11,714 bases of DNA from NCBI GenBank assembly GCA_035388025.1, contig DAOOPA010000026.1, positions 1 through 11,714 of the forward strand, written 5' to 3'. The notes under the pieces were generated by a model. That model was not told where the DNA came from. It saw only the letters and a program-made list of their open reading frames with translations, and searched no databases. Of this stretch, positions 1 to 5,444 are shown piece after piece (the stretch's first letter is position 1; every line of letters starts with the position of its first letter). The position numbers and the translations under genes were made by a program. The DNA comes from JAAZMX01 sp035388025 (lineage in GTDB: Bacteria; Patescibacteriota; Patescibacteriia; UBA2196; GWA2-42-15).

Positions 1-19
1 AATTTGCCTGCCATATTTT

Positions 20-39
20 CAGCATAAATGTTTATGCTG
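20..39. promoter_or_regulatory. Perfect palindrome upstream of the first radical SAM gene (possible operator)
   Basis: Nine-base arms (CAGCATAAA and TTTATGCTG) are separated by TG. No T-run follows on either strand within a few bases, so it does not look like a terminator. It lies about 30 bp upstream of a TATAAT box and about 110 bp upstream of the start codon, as expected for a dimeric regulator site. The regulatory role is inference; the palindrome is directly visible. Confidence 0.45.
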
Positions 40-68
40 TTCTATGCAAGCTCCATAAAAAATACTAA

Positions 69-74
69 TATAAT
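69..74 (+). promoter_or_regulatory. Candidate -10 box (TATAAT) for the first radical SAM gene
   Basis: This is a perfect TATAAT about 58 bases before the start codon. No convincing -35 box is seen 16-18 bases upstream, so the promoter may be weak or activator-dependent, which would fit the palindrome just upstream. Confidence 0.4.
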
Positions 75-131
75 TGAGAGAAAATAAAAAGCAAACAATG
101 CAACAAATTAATTATATTGTGGAGGCGTGCG

Positions 132-1772
132 ATGTTAGGAATGAAGATTAACCCGAGGTTAATGTTTTGGGAAGTGACGAACATGGATCAAGCAGGTAAT
201 CTTACCGCCTATGATACGATTCTGTATTTCAAAGGACAGCGCTGGTCGTTGATACCAGCATTGTCTAATCTGTTCCAGCTCATTCTTTTCCAGGATGGCC
301 AGATGACTTTTGGCCGACTGGAAAAATTACTGGGACAGGCCAGTGCGGAAGATCTGGCTGGGCTGGGAGATTTTCTGGGGGAAGAGCCAGCCGGCGGTAT
401 AACTATAAGTCTCCTGCGCAAAATTTTAATGAGGGTGTTGGGGATGATCGAAGCAGATACTGGAGAAAAGCCATTCATTTTTACAAATACTGGCTTTATC
501 GAAGCGGTGACTCGTTCTGGATTCGTAACACCCCATATGAAGGAACTGGTGCTGGAACTCGGCGCGCCGATTCACCCCAACGGCGGGCTGTGCGGCAATA
601 ACTGCCTTCACTGTTTTCTCGCGAATGTGGCCGCTCGGTTCCAGGAACAATTCCCCGGCGTCAGAATGGAAGACTATCTGATGACGCCTGAAAGGTGGCT
701 AGAGGTGGCCAAATGGGCGGATCAATGGTCTGTCCTCAAAATCCGTTTGAGTGGTGCGCCATTCGGAAAGCACGGCTGGCCAGCCACCAGAGCGATCGCC
801 GAGTTGGCCGCGGAGAAAGCTATTGATCTCCATATTCACTGTGAGGTCACTAGTTTTGAGTCGTGGCAGGCCGACAAGCTGGCTGAAATTATGGCTGGCA
901 ACTTGCCAACGATACATTTCAGCCTGGAAGGATCCACAGCTAAAATAAATGGCTTACTGCGCCGGCCGTGTTCTGGGAGCGATGATGCATTTTTTCAAAA
1001 AATCATCATGACCATGCGGAAATTCGCCCAAAAAAAATTCCCAATCTTGATTAGCACAGCAGTTCATACTGGAAACCTGGGAGACCTGTGGCCGATGTAC
1101 GTATTGCTGAAAAATGAGTTTGGCGAGTCCTGGGTCGAGTGGGTTGTGTATCAACTCGAAAAAGTGGGGCGGATGAAAGAAAATCCAGAACTACTCCCCT
1201 CTCCCCAACAGATCCACGAGGCATCCGTCGCTTTCCTGAAACAGTGGTTGGAAGATGGGGATCGAAAATCACCATCGGTTTCTCTCCCAAGTTGCGGGGA
1301 AATAAATCCAGACGAAAAGTTAATTGATCCCCAGAATCTGTTTCCGGTTAATGACCTCTCGGGATTAACGGCCTTCCCCCGCGATCGACGGATTCTTGTT
1401 ATCGATACGTTCGGGGGTCTAAAAATAAACGGCATGCAATGGATGCTATTTAAACACCACCATCTCTGGAGCCAGAGCGGTGGATGGGCAAAAAATCTCG
1501 GGGAAAGGATCGCCGAGATCTGGGGCAGTCTAGGCTTCCAGCAATATAAAAATATCCCGCTGGAGTGGATAAAAGATTGCCTGAGTTGTCCGATTGCCGC
1601 CTGGTGCCGAGGTGGATTTGAGTACTCGGTGGTTGGTAATGAGCATTGGGATGGCGAGGTTACTAGCATGCTCTTGCCGGATCTGCAAGTATGTGGAATC
1701 ACTGGAATTAGTAAGGGCGGGTCTGTTGATGCCCACAATATTGTTGAAATGAAAAAAATATTAGAGGGATAA
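132..1772 (+). CDS. Divergent radical SAM protein with C-terminal SPASM-like cysteines (putative peptide maturase)
   Basis: This 546-aa protein carries the radical SAM signature CxxxCxxC at Cys154, Cys158 and Cys161 (C-G-N-N-C-L-H-C), which binds the [4Fe-4S] cluster that cleaves S-adenosylmethionine. The usual GGEP motif is replaced by LSGAPFG (206-212). A SLEGSTAKINGLLRR segment (264-278) matches the 'SIDG...vhd.lRg' strand and loop of peptide-modifying radical SAM enzymes. Candidate SPASM-like ligands are Cys388, Cys483, Cys486, Cys492 and Cys521. About 150 residues precede the radical SAM core and match nothing I recognise; a degenerate recognition domain is possible. The start at 132 is chosen because GGAGG (121-125) lies 6 bases upstream; an in-frame ATG at 117 precedes the SD. 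The base composition looks GC-richer than the pilus genes. Its substrate is unknown; the nearby short peptides are candidates. The radical SAM assignment is firm, the RiPP role is inferred. Confidence 0.88.
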   Translation: MLGMKINPRLMFWEVTNMDQAGNLTAYDTILYFKGQRWSLIPALSNLFQLILFQDGQMTFGRLEKLLGQASAEDLAGLGDFLGEEPAGGITISLLRKILMRVLGMIEADTGEKPFIFTNTGFIEAVTRSGFVTPHMKELVLELGAPIHPNGGLCGNNCLHCFLANVAARFQEQFPGVRMEDYLMTPERWLEVAKWADQWSVLKIRLSGAPFGKHGWPATRAIAELAAEKAIDLHIHCEVTSFESWQADKLAEIMAGNLPTIHFSLEGSTAKINGLLRRPCSGSDDAFFQKIIMTMRKFAQKKFPILISTAVHTGNLGDLWPMYVLLKNEFGESWVEWVVYQLEKVGRMKENPELLPSPQQIHEASVAFLKQWLEDGDRKSPSVSLPSCGEINPDEKLIDPQNLFPVNDLSGLTAFPRDRRILVIDTFGGLKINGMQWMLFKHHHLWSQSGGWAKNLGERIAEIWGSLGFQQYKNIPLEWIKDCLSCPIAAWCRGGFEYSVVGNEHWDGEVTSMLLPDLQVCGITGISKGGSVDAHNIVEMKKILEG

Positions 1773-1780
1773 ATAAATAA

Positions 1781-1813
1781 AGGGGCGCATCACGTGATTG
1801 CGTCCCCTTTTTT
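1781..1813 (+). terminator. Intrinsic terminator after the first radical SAM gene
   Basis: AGGGG/CCCCT arms with an inner GC-rich extension, a single bulge and a palindromic TCACGTGA apex are followed by TTTTTT. It begins 8 bases after the stop codon. Confidence 0.85.
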
Positions 1814-1826
1814 GCGACCCCAGGGA

Positions 1827-1849
1827 GGTCACAAACCGGTTTTGTGGCC
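1827..1849. other. Stable hairpin between the convergent radical SAM genes
   Basis: GGTCACAAA pairs with TTTGTGGCC (nine pairs, one G-T type) around a 5-base loop. A T-rich stretch on the + strand begins about 16 bases later. It may be a second backup terminator in the convergent intergenic region; no coding capacity is seen here. Confidence 0.45.
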
Positions 1850-1968
1850 GCAGTGGCCCCTTTGTAACTTTCTCATTTTTTTTCCTTTTTTGTTTTATGG
1901 TCCGAAATGTGGATTGGGTGTAATTTATAATAATTAAAAAAAAGTGATCTGTCAAGAAATGGGGAAAT

Positions 1969-1999
1969 AAAAAACGCCCTGACCTCCTTGTCTGGGCGT
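1969..1999 (-). terminator. Intrinsic terminator of the second radical SAM gene
   Basis: Read on the minus strand, ACGCCC and GGGCGT arms, with an inner GAC/GTC extension past one mismatch, are followed by TTTTTT. It sits about 30 bases after the stop codon at 2028-2030. The loop contains an AAGGAGG string but no start codon follows, so it is not a gene start. Confidence 0.85.
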
Positions 2000-2027
2000 G
2001 TTTAAGTGCATTTAATAAAAATAAAAT

Positions 2028-3341
2028 TTATTTTTTGGTACATGCGGCTTGTACCCGATGAGCGAAATAACAGGCCAACCTATCTTCGCCATTTATATCG
2101 CCGCAGTTGGCATGGGCTCTGGCCGCGCAATGGCCAGGGCAAAAAGCCAATAGACGACAGTTGGTACATTGGGGTATCTGGCGCAGAATCCGGCACTTGA
2201 AACCCGTCATCTTGGGAGAGGTCCAGATATCTTTCAATGACTGATACCAAATATTGCCACATCCGAACTTGTCTGTCGGCAATTTGTCACACGGCGTGAC
2301 ATAGCCGTCCGCGGTGATATACGCCACTTGCGTATGGTCGCCGGAACATATGAACTGCTTTTCCGGCCCCTCCCCGGTTTGAAACGGCAGGGTAAGCTTT
2401 AGATTACTGGTATTTAATCCCGCCAAACGTATCGTCAAGCTGAATACCTGCGCTAGAAACGAACTATTGCCCGAGACTGCGGGCATAATACAATTCTCAA
2501 CCCCTCGACCGATATTTTCAGCCAAAGAAATTGACAATCGGTTTACGCCCAGCTTCTGGCAGAGTTCCACCATCCGCTCAACTTGACCGACATTGAGCGG
2601 CGTTAGACAAAACGCCACATTAACGACTATGCCAGCTTCCACCATCAGCCGTACAGCCGTGGTAGTTTTTTGAAAAGCGTTTTTTTGACCACGAAATAAG
2701 TCGTGCACCTTCGCATTGGCACCGTCAATGCTCACCTGCACCGAATCAAATGAGGCCTTGAGCGCAGACAGATACTGCGGGCCAATCAATGTCCCATTAG
2801 TATTCAAATTTTTTAATGCTGGGACATTTTTTAAAAAATCAGCCAGATCCCAAAAGCCCGGATACATCAACGGCTCACCGCCGGTGATGTTCAAAAGGAA
2901 ACCACCGAGGCCAACGAATTGGTCAATAACATTAATCCATTGGTTAACTCGTAGCTCAGTGGTTGAGGGGCCACTATCGAGATAACAGTGCCGACAGCCT
3001 AGGTTGCATCGGTTGGTGATGAGACAACTCAAGCTATCCAGCGGTGGGTCTAAATCAAAGTATCGAGATTTGGCAGATTGATCGGAAAAATTGATAATCT
3101 TTCTTCTGGTCATTCGATTTAGATTTTTTAAAAAAACCAACAATCCGTCTTTGTTTAGGCCAAACTGCCAGGCCACTTGGCCGACACTCCGCCCACGGAA
3201 CAATGAGGTGAGAACCAGTTCTGCCCCATCTTTTACTAATAACCGTTGAGATGGGTTTTGAGTGTGAATTAGAAACCACTGGTCATAACGCTTTTTAAAA
3301 ATGGCGTCCGGCATCAATTTAATATATTGGGCATTGTCCAT
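2028..3341 (-). CDS. Radical SAM/SPASM peptide maturase with N-terminal PqqD-like (RRE) region
   Basis: This 437-aa protein has the standard layout of a RiPP-modifying radical SAM enzyme. Residues about 6-78 look like a winged-helix PqqD/RRE-like domain, the module that binds leader peptides. The radical SAM core has Cys112, Cys116 and Cys119 (C-N-L-G-C-R-H-C), GGEP at 154-157 and SIDGANAKVHDLFRG at 204-218. The SPASM domain fits the family pattern exactly: Cys332, 13 residues, Gly346, four residues, Cys351; then CX2CX5CX3C at 392, 395, 401 and 405; then Cys413 or Cys424. In PqqE, AlbA and anaerobic sulfatase-maturating enzymes this domain binds auxiliary Fe-S clusters used in peptide modification. 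Start: AAGGAG lies 6 bases upstream of ATG 3341. Two short peptide genes lie upstream on the same strand. The chemistry (thioether, C-C crosslink, epimerisation or other) cannot be read from the sequence. Confidence 0.93.
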   Translation of the reverse strand: MDNAQYIKLMPDAIFKKRYDQWFLIHTQNPSQRLLVKDGAELVLTSLFRGRSVGQVAWQFGLNKDGLLVFLKNLNRMTRRKIINFSDQSAKSRYFDLDPPLDSLSCLITNRCNLGCRHCYLDSGPSTTELRVNQWINVIDQFVGLGGFLLNITGGEPLMYPGFWDLADFLKNVPALKNLNTNGTLIGPQYLSALKASFDSVQVSIDGANAKVHDLFRGQKNAFQKTTTAVRLMVEAGIVVNVAFCLTPLNVGQVERMVELCQKLGVNRLSISLAENIGRGVENCIMPAVSGNSSFLAQVFSLTIRLAGLNTSNLKLTLPFQTGEGPEKQFICSGDHTQVAYITADGYVTPCDKLPTDKFGCGNIWYQSLKDIWTSPKMTGFKCRILRQIPQCTNCRLLAFCPGHCAARAHANCGDINGEDRLACYFAHRVQAACTKK

Positions 3342-3395
3342 CCTTTTCTCCTTCCTATACTATGTGTTTTTAATTTTTGACTTTTTTGCGCCTGA

Positions 3396-3424
3396 TCTAT
3401 AATAAACAAGCGTAAAAAAACCAA
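3396..3424 (-). promoter_or_regulatory. Possible sigma70-type promoter for the second radical SAM gene
   Basis: On the minus strand TTGGTT (3419-3424) and TATAGA (3396-3401) are separated by 17 bases, about 55 bases upstream of the start codon. Both boxes are imperfect. The gene could also be reached by read-through of the terminator after the 36-aa peptide gene. Confidence 0.35.
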
Positions 3425-3434
3425 GGTTGATTAT

Positions 3435-3473
3435 AAAAAATATCGGGGCGAAACGATGGAAATGTTTCGCCCC
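3435..3473 (-). terminator. Intrinsic terminator after the 36-aa peptide gene
   Basis: A perfect 10-bp stem, GGGGCGAAAC with GTTTCGCCCC, has a 9-base loop. On the minus strand a short spacer and TTTTTT follow. It begins 12 bases after the peptide stop codon and separates the peptide gene from the maturase gene, an arrangement that lets precursor be made in excess of enzyme. The stem closely resembles the terminator after the 60-aa peptide gene. Confidence 0.85.
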
Positions 3474-3484
3474 TTTTGGCCACG

Positions 3485-3595
3485 TCAGCAACACTGGTCG
3501 TGGCCACCACCGATCCCGGCGGTTGGTTCCGTGATAACGATACTCACGACCGTCAGAGCAATTTGGGATCGTCTTGCCCTTGGTGATTTTTGCAT
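3485..3595 (-). CDS. Short peptide, candidate RiPP precursor with C-terminal GGGHDQCC
   Basis: This is a 36-aa ORF: a basic N-terminal part (MQKSPRARRSQ), a hydrophobic beta-branched stretch (ALTVVSIVIT), then EPTAGIGGG and a His-Asp-Gln-Cys-Cys end. The start at 3595 is chosen because a near-perfect anti-16S sequence, AAGGAGGTG (3605-3613), lies just upstream. Longer in-frame starts up to TTG 3682 have no SD. It is the gene immediately upstream of the PqqD-like/SPASM maturase on the same strand. It has its own promoter, leader and terminator, which is strong support for a real gene. The only two cysteines and the only histidine fall in the last five residues after the glycines, as expected of a modified core. 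This reading is inference; no homologue is recognised. The alternative is an unmodified small protein. Confidence 0.72.
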   Translation of the reverse strand: MQKSPRARRSQIALTVVSIVITEPTAGIGGGHDQCC

Positions 3596-3639
3596 TAGGG
3601 TGTTCACCTCCTTAACGCTTTTGGGGTTTTGTTTTTGGG

Positions 3640-3670
3640 TCTGGCCATCATCGATGATTTGACGGCCAGA
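3640..3670 (-). other. Hairpin in the leader of the 36-aa peptide gene
   Basis: TCTGGCC (3640-3646) pairs with GGCCAGA (3664-3670), extended by TCA/TGA past one mismatch. The interior includes the perfect palindrome ATCATCGATGAT (3647-3658). It lies between the attenuator-like hairpin and the SD. No T-run follows. It may stabilise or regulate the mRNA; the function is unknown. Confidence 0.4.
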
Positions 3671-3689
3671 TTTGAAAAACAAAATTTAA

Positions 3690-3744
3690 AATCCCCGGTT
3701 TTGTGCGGGGATTGAATCGTAATTATTTTCGCAATTTATCCCCG
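3690..3744 (-). promoter_or_regulatory. Attenuator-like leader (antiterminator/terminator switch) of the 36-aa peptide gene
   Basis: In minus-strand RNA, AATCCCCG (3713-3706) pairs perfectly with CGGGGATT (3697-3690), followed by a T-rich run (3689-3676), as in an intrinsic terminator. The same 5' arm can instead pair with an upstream CGGGGAT (3744-3738), giving a 7-bp alternative stem that would block the terminator. No gene lies between the promoter-like boxes (3832-3860) and this hairpin, so it is placed to control the peptide gene. The pairing is visible; the switching and its trigger are inferred. Confidence 0.55.
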
Positions 3745-3831
3745 TAAACCAAAGTCAAAATTAAACTTCAAAATAAAGTTCATACCCCAGGTTATTCTAT
3801 TGGATAGATTGATGTTCATATACTTCTTTTA

Positions 3832-3860
3832 AATATACCCAAATATAGAAGAAAGGTCAA
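3832..3860 (-). promoter_or_regulatory. Sigma70-type promoter of the 36-aa peptide gene
   Basis: On the minus strand TTGACC (3855-3860) and TATATT (3832-3837) each match consensus at five of six positions, with a 17-base spacer. The predicted start near 3825 gives a leader of about 230 bases that includes the attenuator-like structure. Confidence 0.6.
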
Positions 3861-3948
3861 GGGAGTTGTGGAAAAGTCTGAATCAGTAAACAATAAACAA
3901 TCAACAATTAATAATAAGAGAAATAAATTGTAATAAATGGAAATAAGG

Positions 3949-3978
3949 GGGGCGGAAACGATGATTTGTTTTCGCCCC
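3949..3978 (-). terminator. Intrinsic terminator after the 60-aa peptide gene
   Basis: An 11-position stem (GGGGCGGAAAC with GTTTTCGCCCC, one G-T pair) lies 14 bases after the stop codon. The downstream tract on the minus strand is only moderately T-rich (CCTTATTT). The arms and the GATG at the loop edge are shared with the terminator after the 36-aa peptide gene. Confidence 0.75.
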
Positions 3979-3992
3979 GATTTACCCAAAGT

Positions 3993-4175
3993 TCAGTCGC
4001 CAAGATGATGCCAGGCACCACTCTCGCCGCCGCCAGCTATTACGCGTTTCCGTTCATCTTCGAGAGCAACGCGCTGTGATTCAACCACAGCCTTAATAAT
4101 ACCTTCGGCATCTTTCTCGTCGATCCCAGCTAAGGTGCTAATTTTTTTCACCAGAGCTTCTTCGTCGGTAGCCAT
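3993..4175 (-). CDS. Short peptide, candidate RiPP precursor with GGG motif and Trp/His tail
   Basis: This 60-aa ORF has a strongly charged, helix-prone N-terminal part of about 46 residues (MATDEEALVKKISTLAGIDE and onward). A VIAGGG motif follows (about 45-50), then the tail ESGAWHHLGD, which holds the only Trp and the only His residues. Helical acidic leader, Gly-rich cleavage-like motif and short functionalised tail is the classic layout of leader-dependent precursors such as those with double-glycine leaders. It contains no cysteine, so thioether chemistry on Cys is excluded; carbon crosslinking at Trp or His is conceivable. Start: GGAGG (4184-4188) lies 8 bases upstream of ATG 4175. It has its own promoter, attenuator-like leader and terminator. 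No homologue is recognised. That it is a real gene is well supported; the precursor role is inferred from neighbours. Confidence 0.78.
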   Translation of the reverse strand: MATDEEALVKKISTLAGIDEKDAEGIIKAVVESQRVALEDERKRVIAGGGESGAWHHLGD

Positions 4176-4202
4176 GAGATAGCCCTCCTCGTTTATAAAA
4201 CT

Positions 4203-4308
4203 AAAAAACCGGTCGTTGTCGGACCAGTCAGTAATTACTTTTTATTTCTATTTTTATTCTTGTTTTCTTGTATTCTTGTTTTTTACAAAATAGAAAATGA
4301 CTGATCCG
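4203..4308 (-). promoter_or_regulatory. Attenuator-like leader (antiterminator/terminator switch) of the 60-aa peptide gene
   Basis: In minus-strand RNA, ACTGGTC (4228-4222) pairs with GACCGGT (4214-4208) and TTTTTT (4208-4203) follows: an intrinsic terminator only 15 bases before the SD. The 5' arm lies inside TGACTGGTCCG (4230-4220). That segment can pair over 11 positions (one G-U) with an upstream CGGATCAGTCA (4308-4298), across a 67-base A-rich loop. The two folds exclude each other. A good promoter (4364-4392) lies upstream with no gene in between, so this is a leader element and not the end of another gene. The folds are by eye; regulation is inferred. Confidence 0.6.
4257..4280 (-). 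repeat. Three tandem 8-base repeats (ACAAGAA core) in the leader loop
   Basis: On the + strand TTCTTGT recurs exactly every 8 bases at 4257, 4265 and 4273 (ACAAGAA on the RNA strand). It lies in the loop of the long alternative stem, where a protein or RNA binding site would be well placed. A 17-base version (4255-4271) recurs on the other strand at 5530-5546. Confidence 0.5.
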
Positions 4309-4363
4309 AATGGCCAGTAAAGTAAAACCAATAAAAGTTTTGTAAACGGATAGTCATAGTCAC

Positions 4364-4392
4364 AGGATAGCAGGCTGGTGAAAAGTTGTCAA
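4364..4392 (-). promoter_or_regulatory. Sigma70-type promoter of the 60-aa peptide gene
   Basis: On the minus strand a perfect TTGACA (4387-4392), a 17-base spacer and TATCCT (4364-4369) are seen. The predicted start near 4357 gives a leader of about 180 bases that contains the terminator/antiterminator pair. Confidence 0.6.
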
Positions 4393-4427
4393 ATGGGGTG
4401 GAAGTTGATAAAATTAACTGTATAAAT

Positions 4428-4539
4428 AAGCACCAAATCTCAAGCACAAAGCACAAAATAAGCACCAAGTTCAAAATCCCAAATATGCTGATTCATAATT
4501 GGGGATTAAAATTTATTTTGTGCTTTGAATTTGGTGCTT
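4428..4539. repeat. Imperfect inverted repeat element upstream of the DedA gene
   Basis: Outer arms 4428-4450 and 4517-4539 are about 23 bases each (AAGCACCAAATCTCAAGCAC against the complement of GTGCTTTGAATTTGGTGCTT) with few mismatches. A nested AATCCCAA/TTGGGGATT pair lies inside, as does a degenerate extra copy of the arm (4460-4480). The CAAAGCACAAA/AAGCACCAAA wording resembles dispersed intergenic repeats found in environmental genomes. There is no transposase and no coding capacity. Confidence 0.55.
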
Positions 4540-4566
4540 GGCGTTTTATTGTAAACAATCTATTCT

Positions 4567-5199
4567 ATGATCACAGCCCTCATTGACTTTCTGGCCCAAC
4601 TGGTGATCCAGATCATCGACGCTCTCGGTTATGGCGGCGTGTTTTTACTGATGGCAGTGGAGAGTTGTGGCATTCTCATGCCTTCGGAAGTGATCATGCC
4701 ATTCTCGGGCTTTCTGGTGGCGCTCGGTAAAATGTCTTTTTGGCCGGTGGTGATTCTGGGCGGAGCTGGCAATTTGGCTGGTTCGCTCCTCGCTTATTAT
4801 ATTGGCTATAAAGGCGGACGGCCGCTGATTGAAAGGTACGGCAAATATATTTTTTTGAACAAGCATGATTTGGATTTGAGCGAAAAATGGTTTGCCAGAC
4901 ATGGAGAATTGGTGGTTTTTGCCGGCCGGCTCTTGCCGGTTGTCCGAACTTATATTTCTTTCCCAGCTGGCGTGGCCAAAATGGATATCAAGAAGTTTTC
5001 CCTTTTTACTCTGTTTGGGGCTTTGCCCTGGTCATTTTTGTTTACCTGGCTCGGCGTGAAGATGGGTGATAATTGGGAATTAATTAAAGCTAAATTACAT
5101 AATTTTGATCTGGCCATCGCGGTTTTGGTGGTGGCGGGCGTGATTTTATTTATTATAAAGCAATATAGAAAGAGACGGGCGAGAAAATTATTTGGCTAA
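4567..5199 (+). CDS. DedA-family membrane protein (SNARE-associated/VTT domain)
   Basis: This 210-aa integral membrane protein has the DedA layout. A membrane-entering segment holds Glu32 and Glu41 (ESCGILMPSEVIMPFSG). A glycine-rich helix follows at about 62-82 (GGAGNLAGSLLAYYIGYKGG). The family signature FAGRLLPVVRTYISFPAG (118-135) carries Arg121, Pro124 and Arg127. Transmembrane helices lie at about 145-163 and 181-197, before a basic tail. DedA proteins are linked to lipid flipping (undecaprenyl phosphate or phospholipid) and proton-motive-force homeostasis; which lipid this one handles is not readable. The length is typical. No SD precedes ATG 4567, unlike the peptide and radical SAM genes on the left. 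It reads away from the 60-aa peptide gene, so co-transcription is excluded and a link to peptide export is not supported. Confidence 0.92.
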   Translation: MITALIDFLAQLVIQIIDALGYGGVFLLMAVESCGILMPSEVIMPFSGFLVALGKMSFWPVVILGGAGNLAGSLLAYYIGYKGGRPLIERYGKYIFLNKHDLDLSEKWFARHGELVVFAGRLLPVVRTYISFPAGVAKMDIKKFSLFTLFGALPWSFLFTWLGVKMGDNWELIKAKLHNFDLAIAVLVVAGVILFIIKQYRKRRARKLFG

Positions 5200-5271
5200 T
5201 ATCTGTGGAAAAACCCTGATAAAATTTCTAGCTTCTAATAATTAGCTTTGATAATCTTTTATATTAGCCAA
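5192..5271. repeat. Inverted repeat overlapping the DedA stop codon
   Basis: TTGGCTAATAT (5192-5202) and ATATTAGCCAA (5261-5271) are perfect 11-base inverted arms separated by 58 bases. The left arm contains the DedA stop codon. On the + strand the right arm is followed by A, not T, so it is not a standard terminator. It may form an mRNA 3' end structure. Confidence 0.4.
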
Positions 5272-5282
5272 AAAATATTTGA

Positions 5283-5310
5283 TTGACGAATTTTCTTTTT
5301 GGAGTATAAT
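5283..5310 (+). promoter_or_regulatory. Strong sigma70-type promoter
   Basis: TTGACG (5283-5288), a 16-base spacer and a perfect TATAAT (5305-5310) are seen. The predicted start, about 5316-5318, is only 6-8 bases before the ATG of the 30-aa ORF. Confidence 0.75.
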
Positions 5311-5323
5311 AAATCCATAATTT

Positions 5324-5416
5324 ATGAATACCAGAATAAACCAAGTGAATACCGTCGTGAATACCAATCTAGTTGGTTTAATTTTGGTCGTTATTTTGTT
5401 GGTCGGACTGGCCTGA
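5324..5416 (+). CDS. 30-aa single-span membrane microprotein on a near-leaderless transcript
   Basis: The ORF has a polar Asn/Thr-rich N-terminus (MNTRINQVNTVVNTN) with the triplet pattern V-N-T repeated, encoded by three GAATACC copies. A hydrophobic stretch with no charge (LVGLILVVILLVGLA) then runs to the stop codon. This is the pattern of a one-helix membrane peptide. It has no SD, but the strong promoter 14 bases upstream places the AUG almost at the RNA 5' end. A terminator follows 29 bases after the stop, so the unit is self-contained at about 160 bases. Function is unknown. Alternatives are a small noncoding RNA or a type I toxin-like peptide, although no antisense RNA is evident. Confidence 0.5.
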   Translation: MNTRINQVNTVVNTNLVGLILVVILLVGLA

Positions 5417-5444
5417 TTTTGGGTTAAGAACTGAAATTAATCTG

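Noticed and set aside
1151..1738. 195-aa minus-strand open frame inside the first radical SAM gene
   Set aside because: It lies wholly opposite a gene with clear catalytic motifs, has no SD and has a low-complexity Ser/Arg/Pro composition typical of antisense shadows.
3485..3682. Longer 65-aa version of the 36-aa peptide starting at TTG 3682
   Set aside because: No SD precedes the TTG, and the extra codons run through the TCTGGCC hairpin. The near-perfect SD points to ATG 3595.
4428..4539. Insertion sequence or MITE with mobility
   Set aside because: The inverted arms are imperfect and made of simple CAAAGCAC-type wording. No target-site duplication or transposase is visible, so it is reported only as a repeat.
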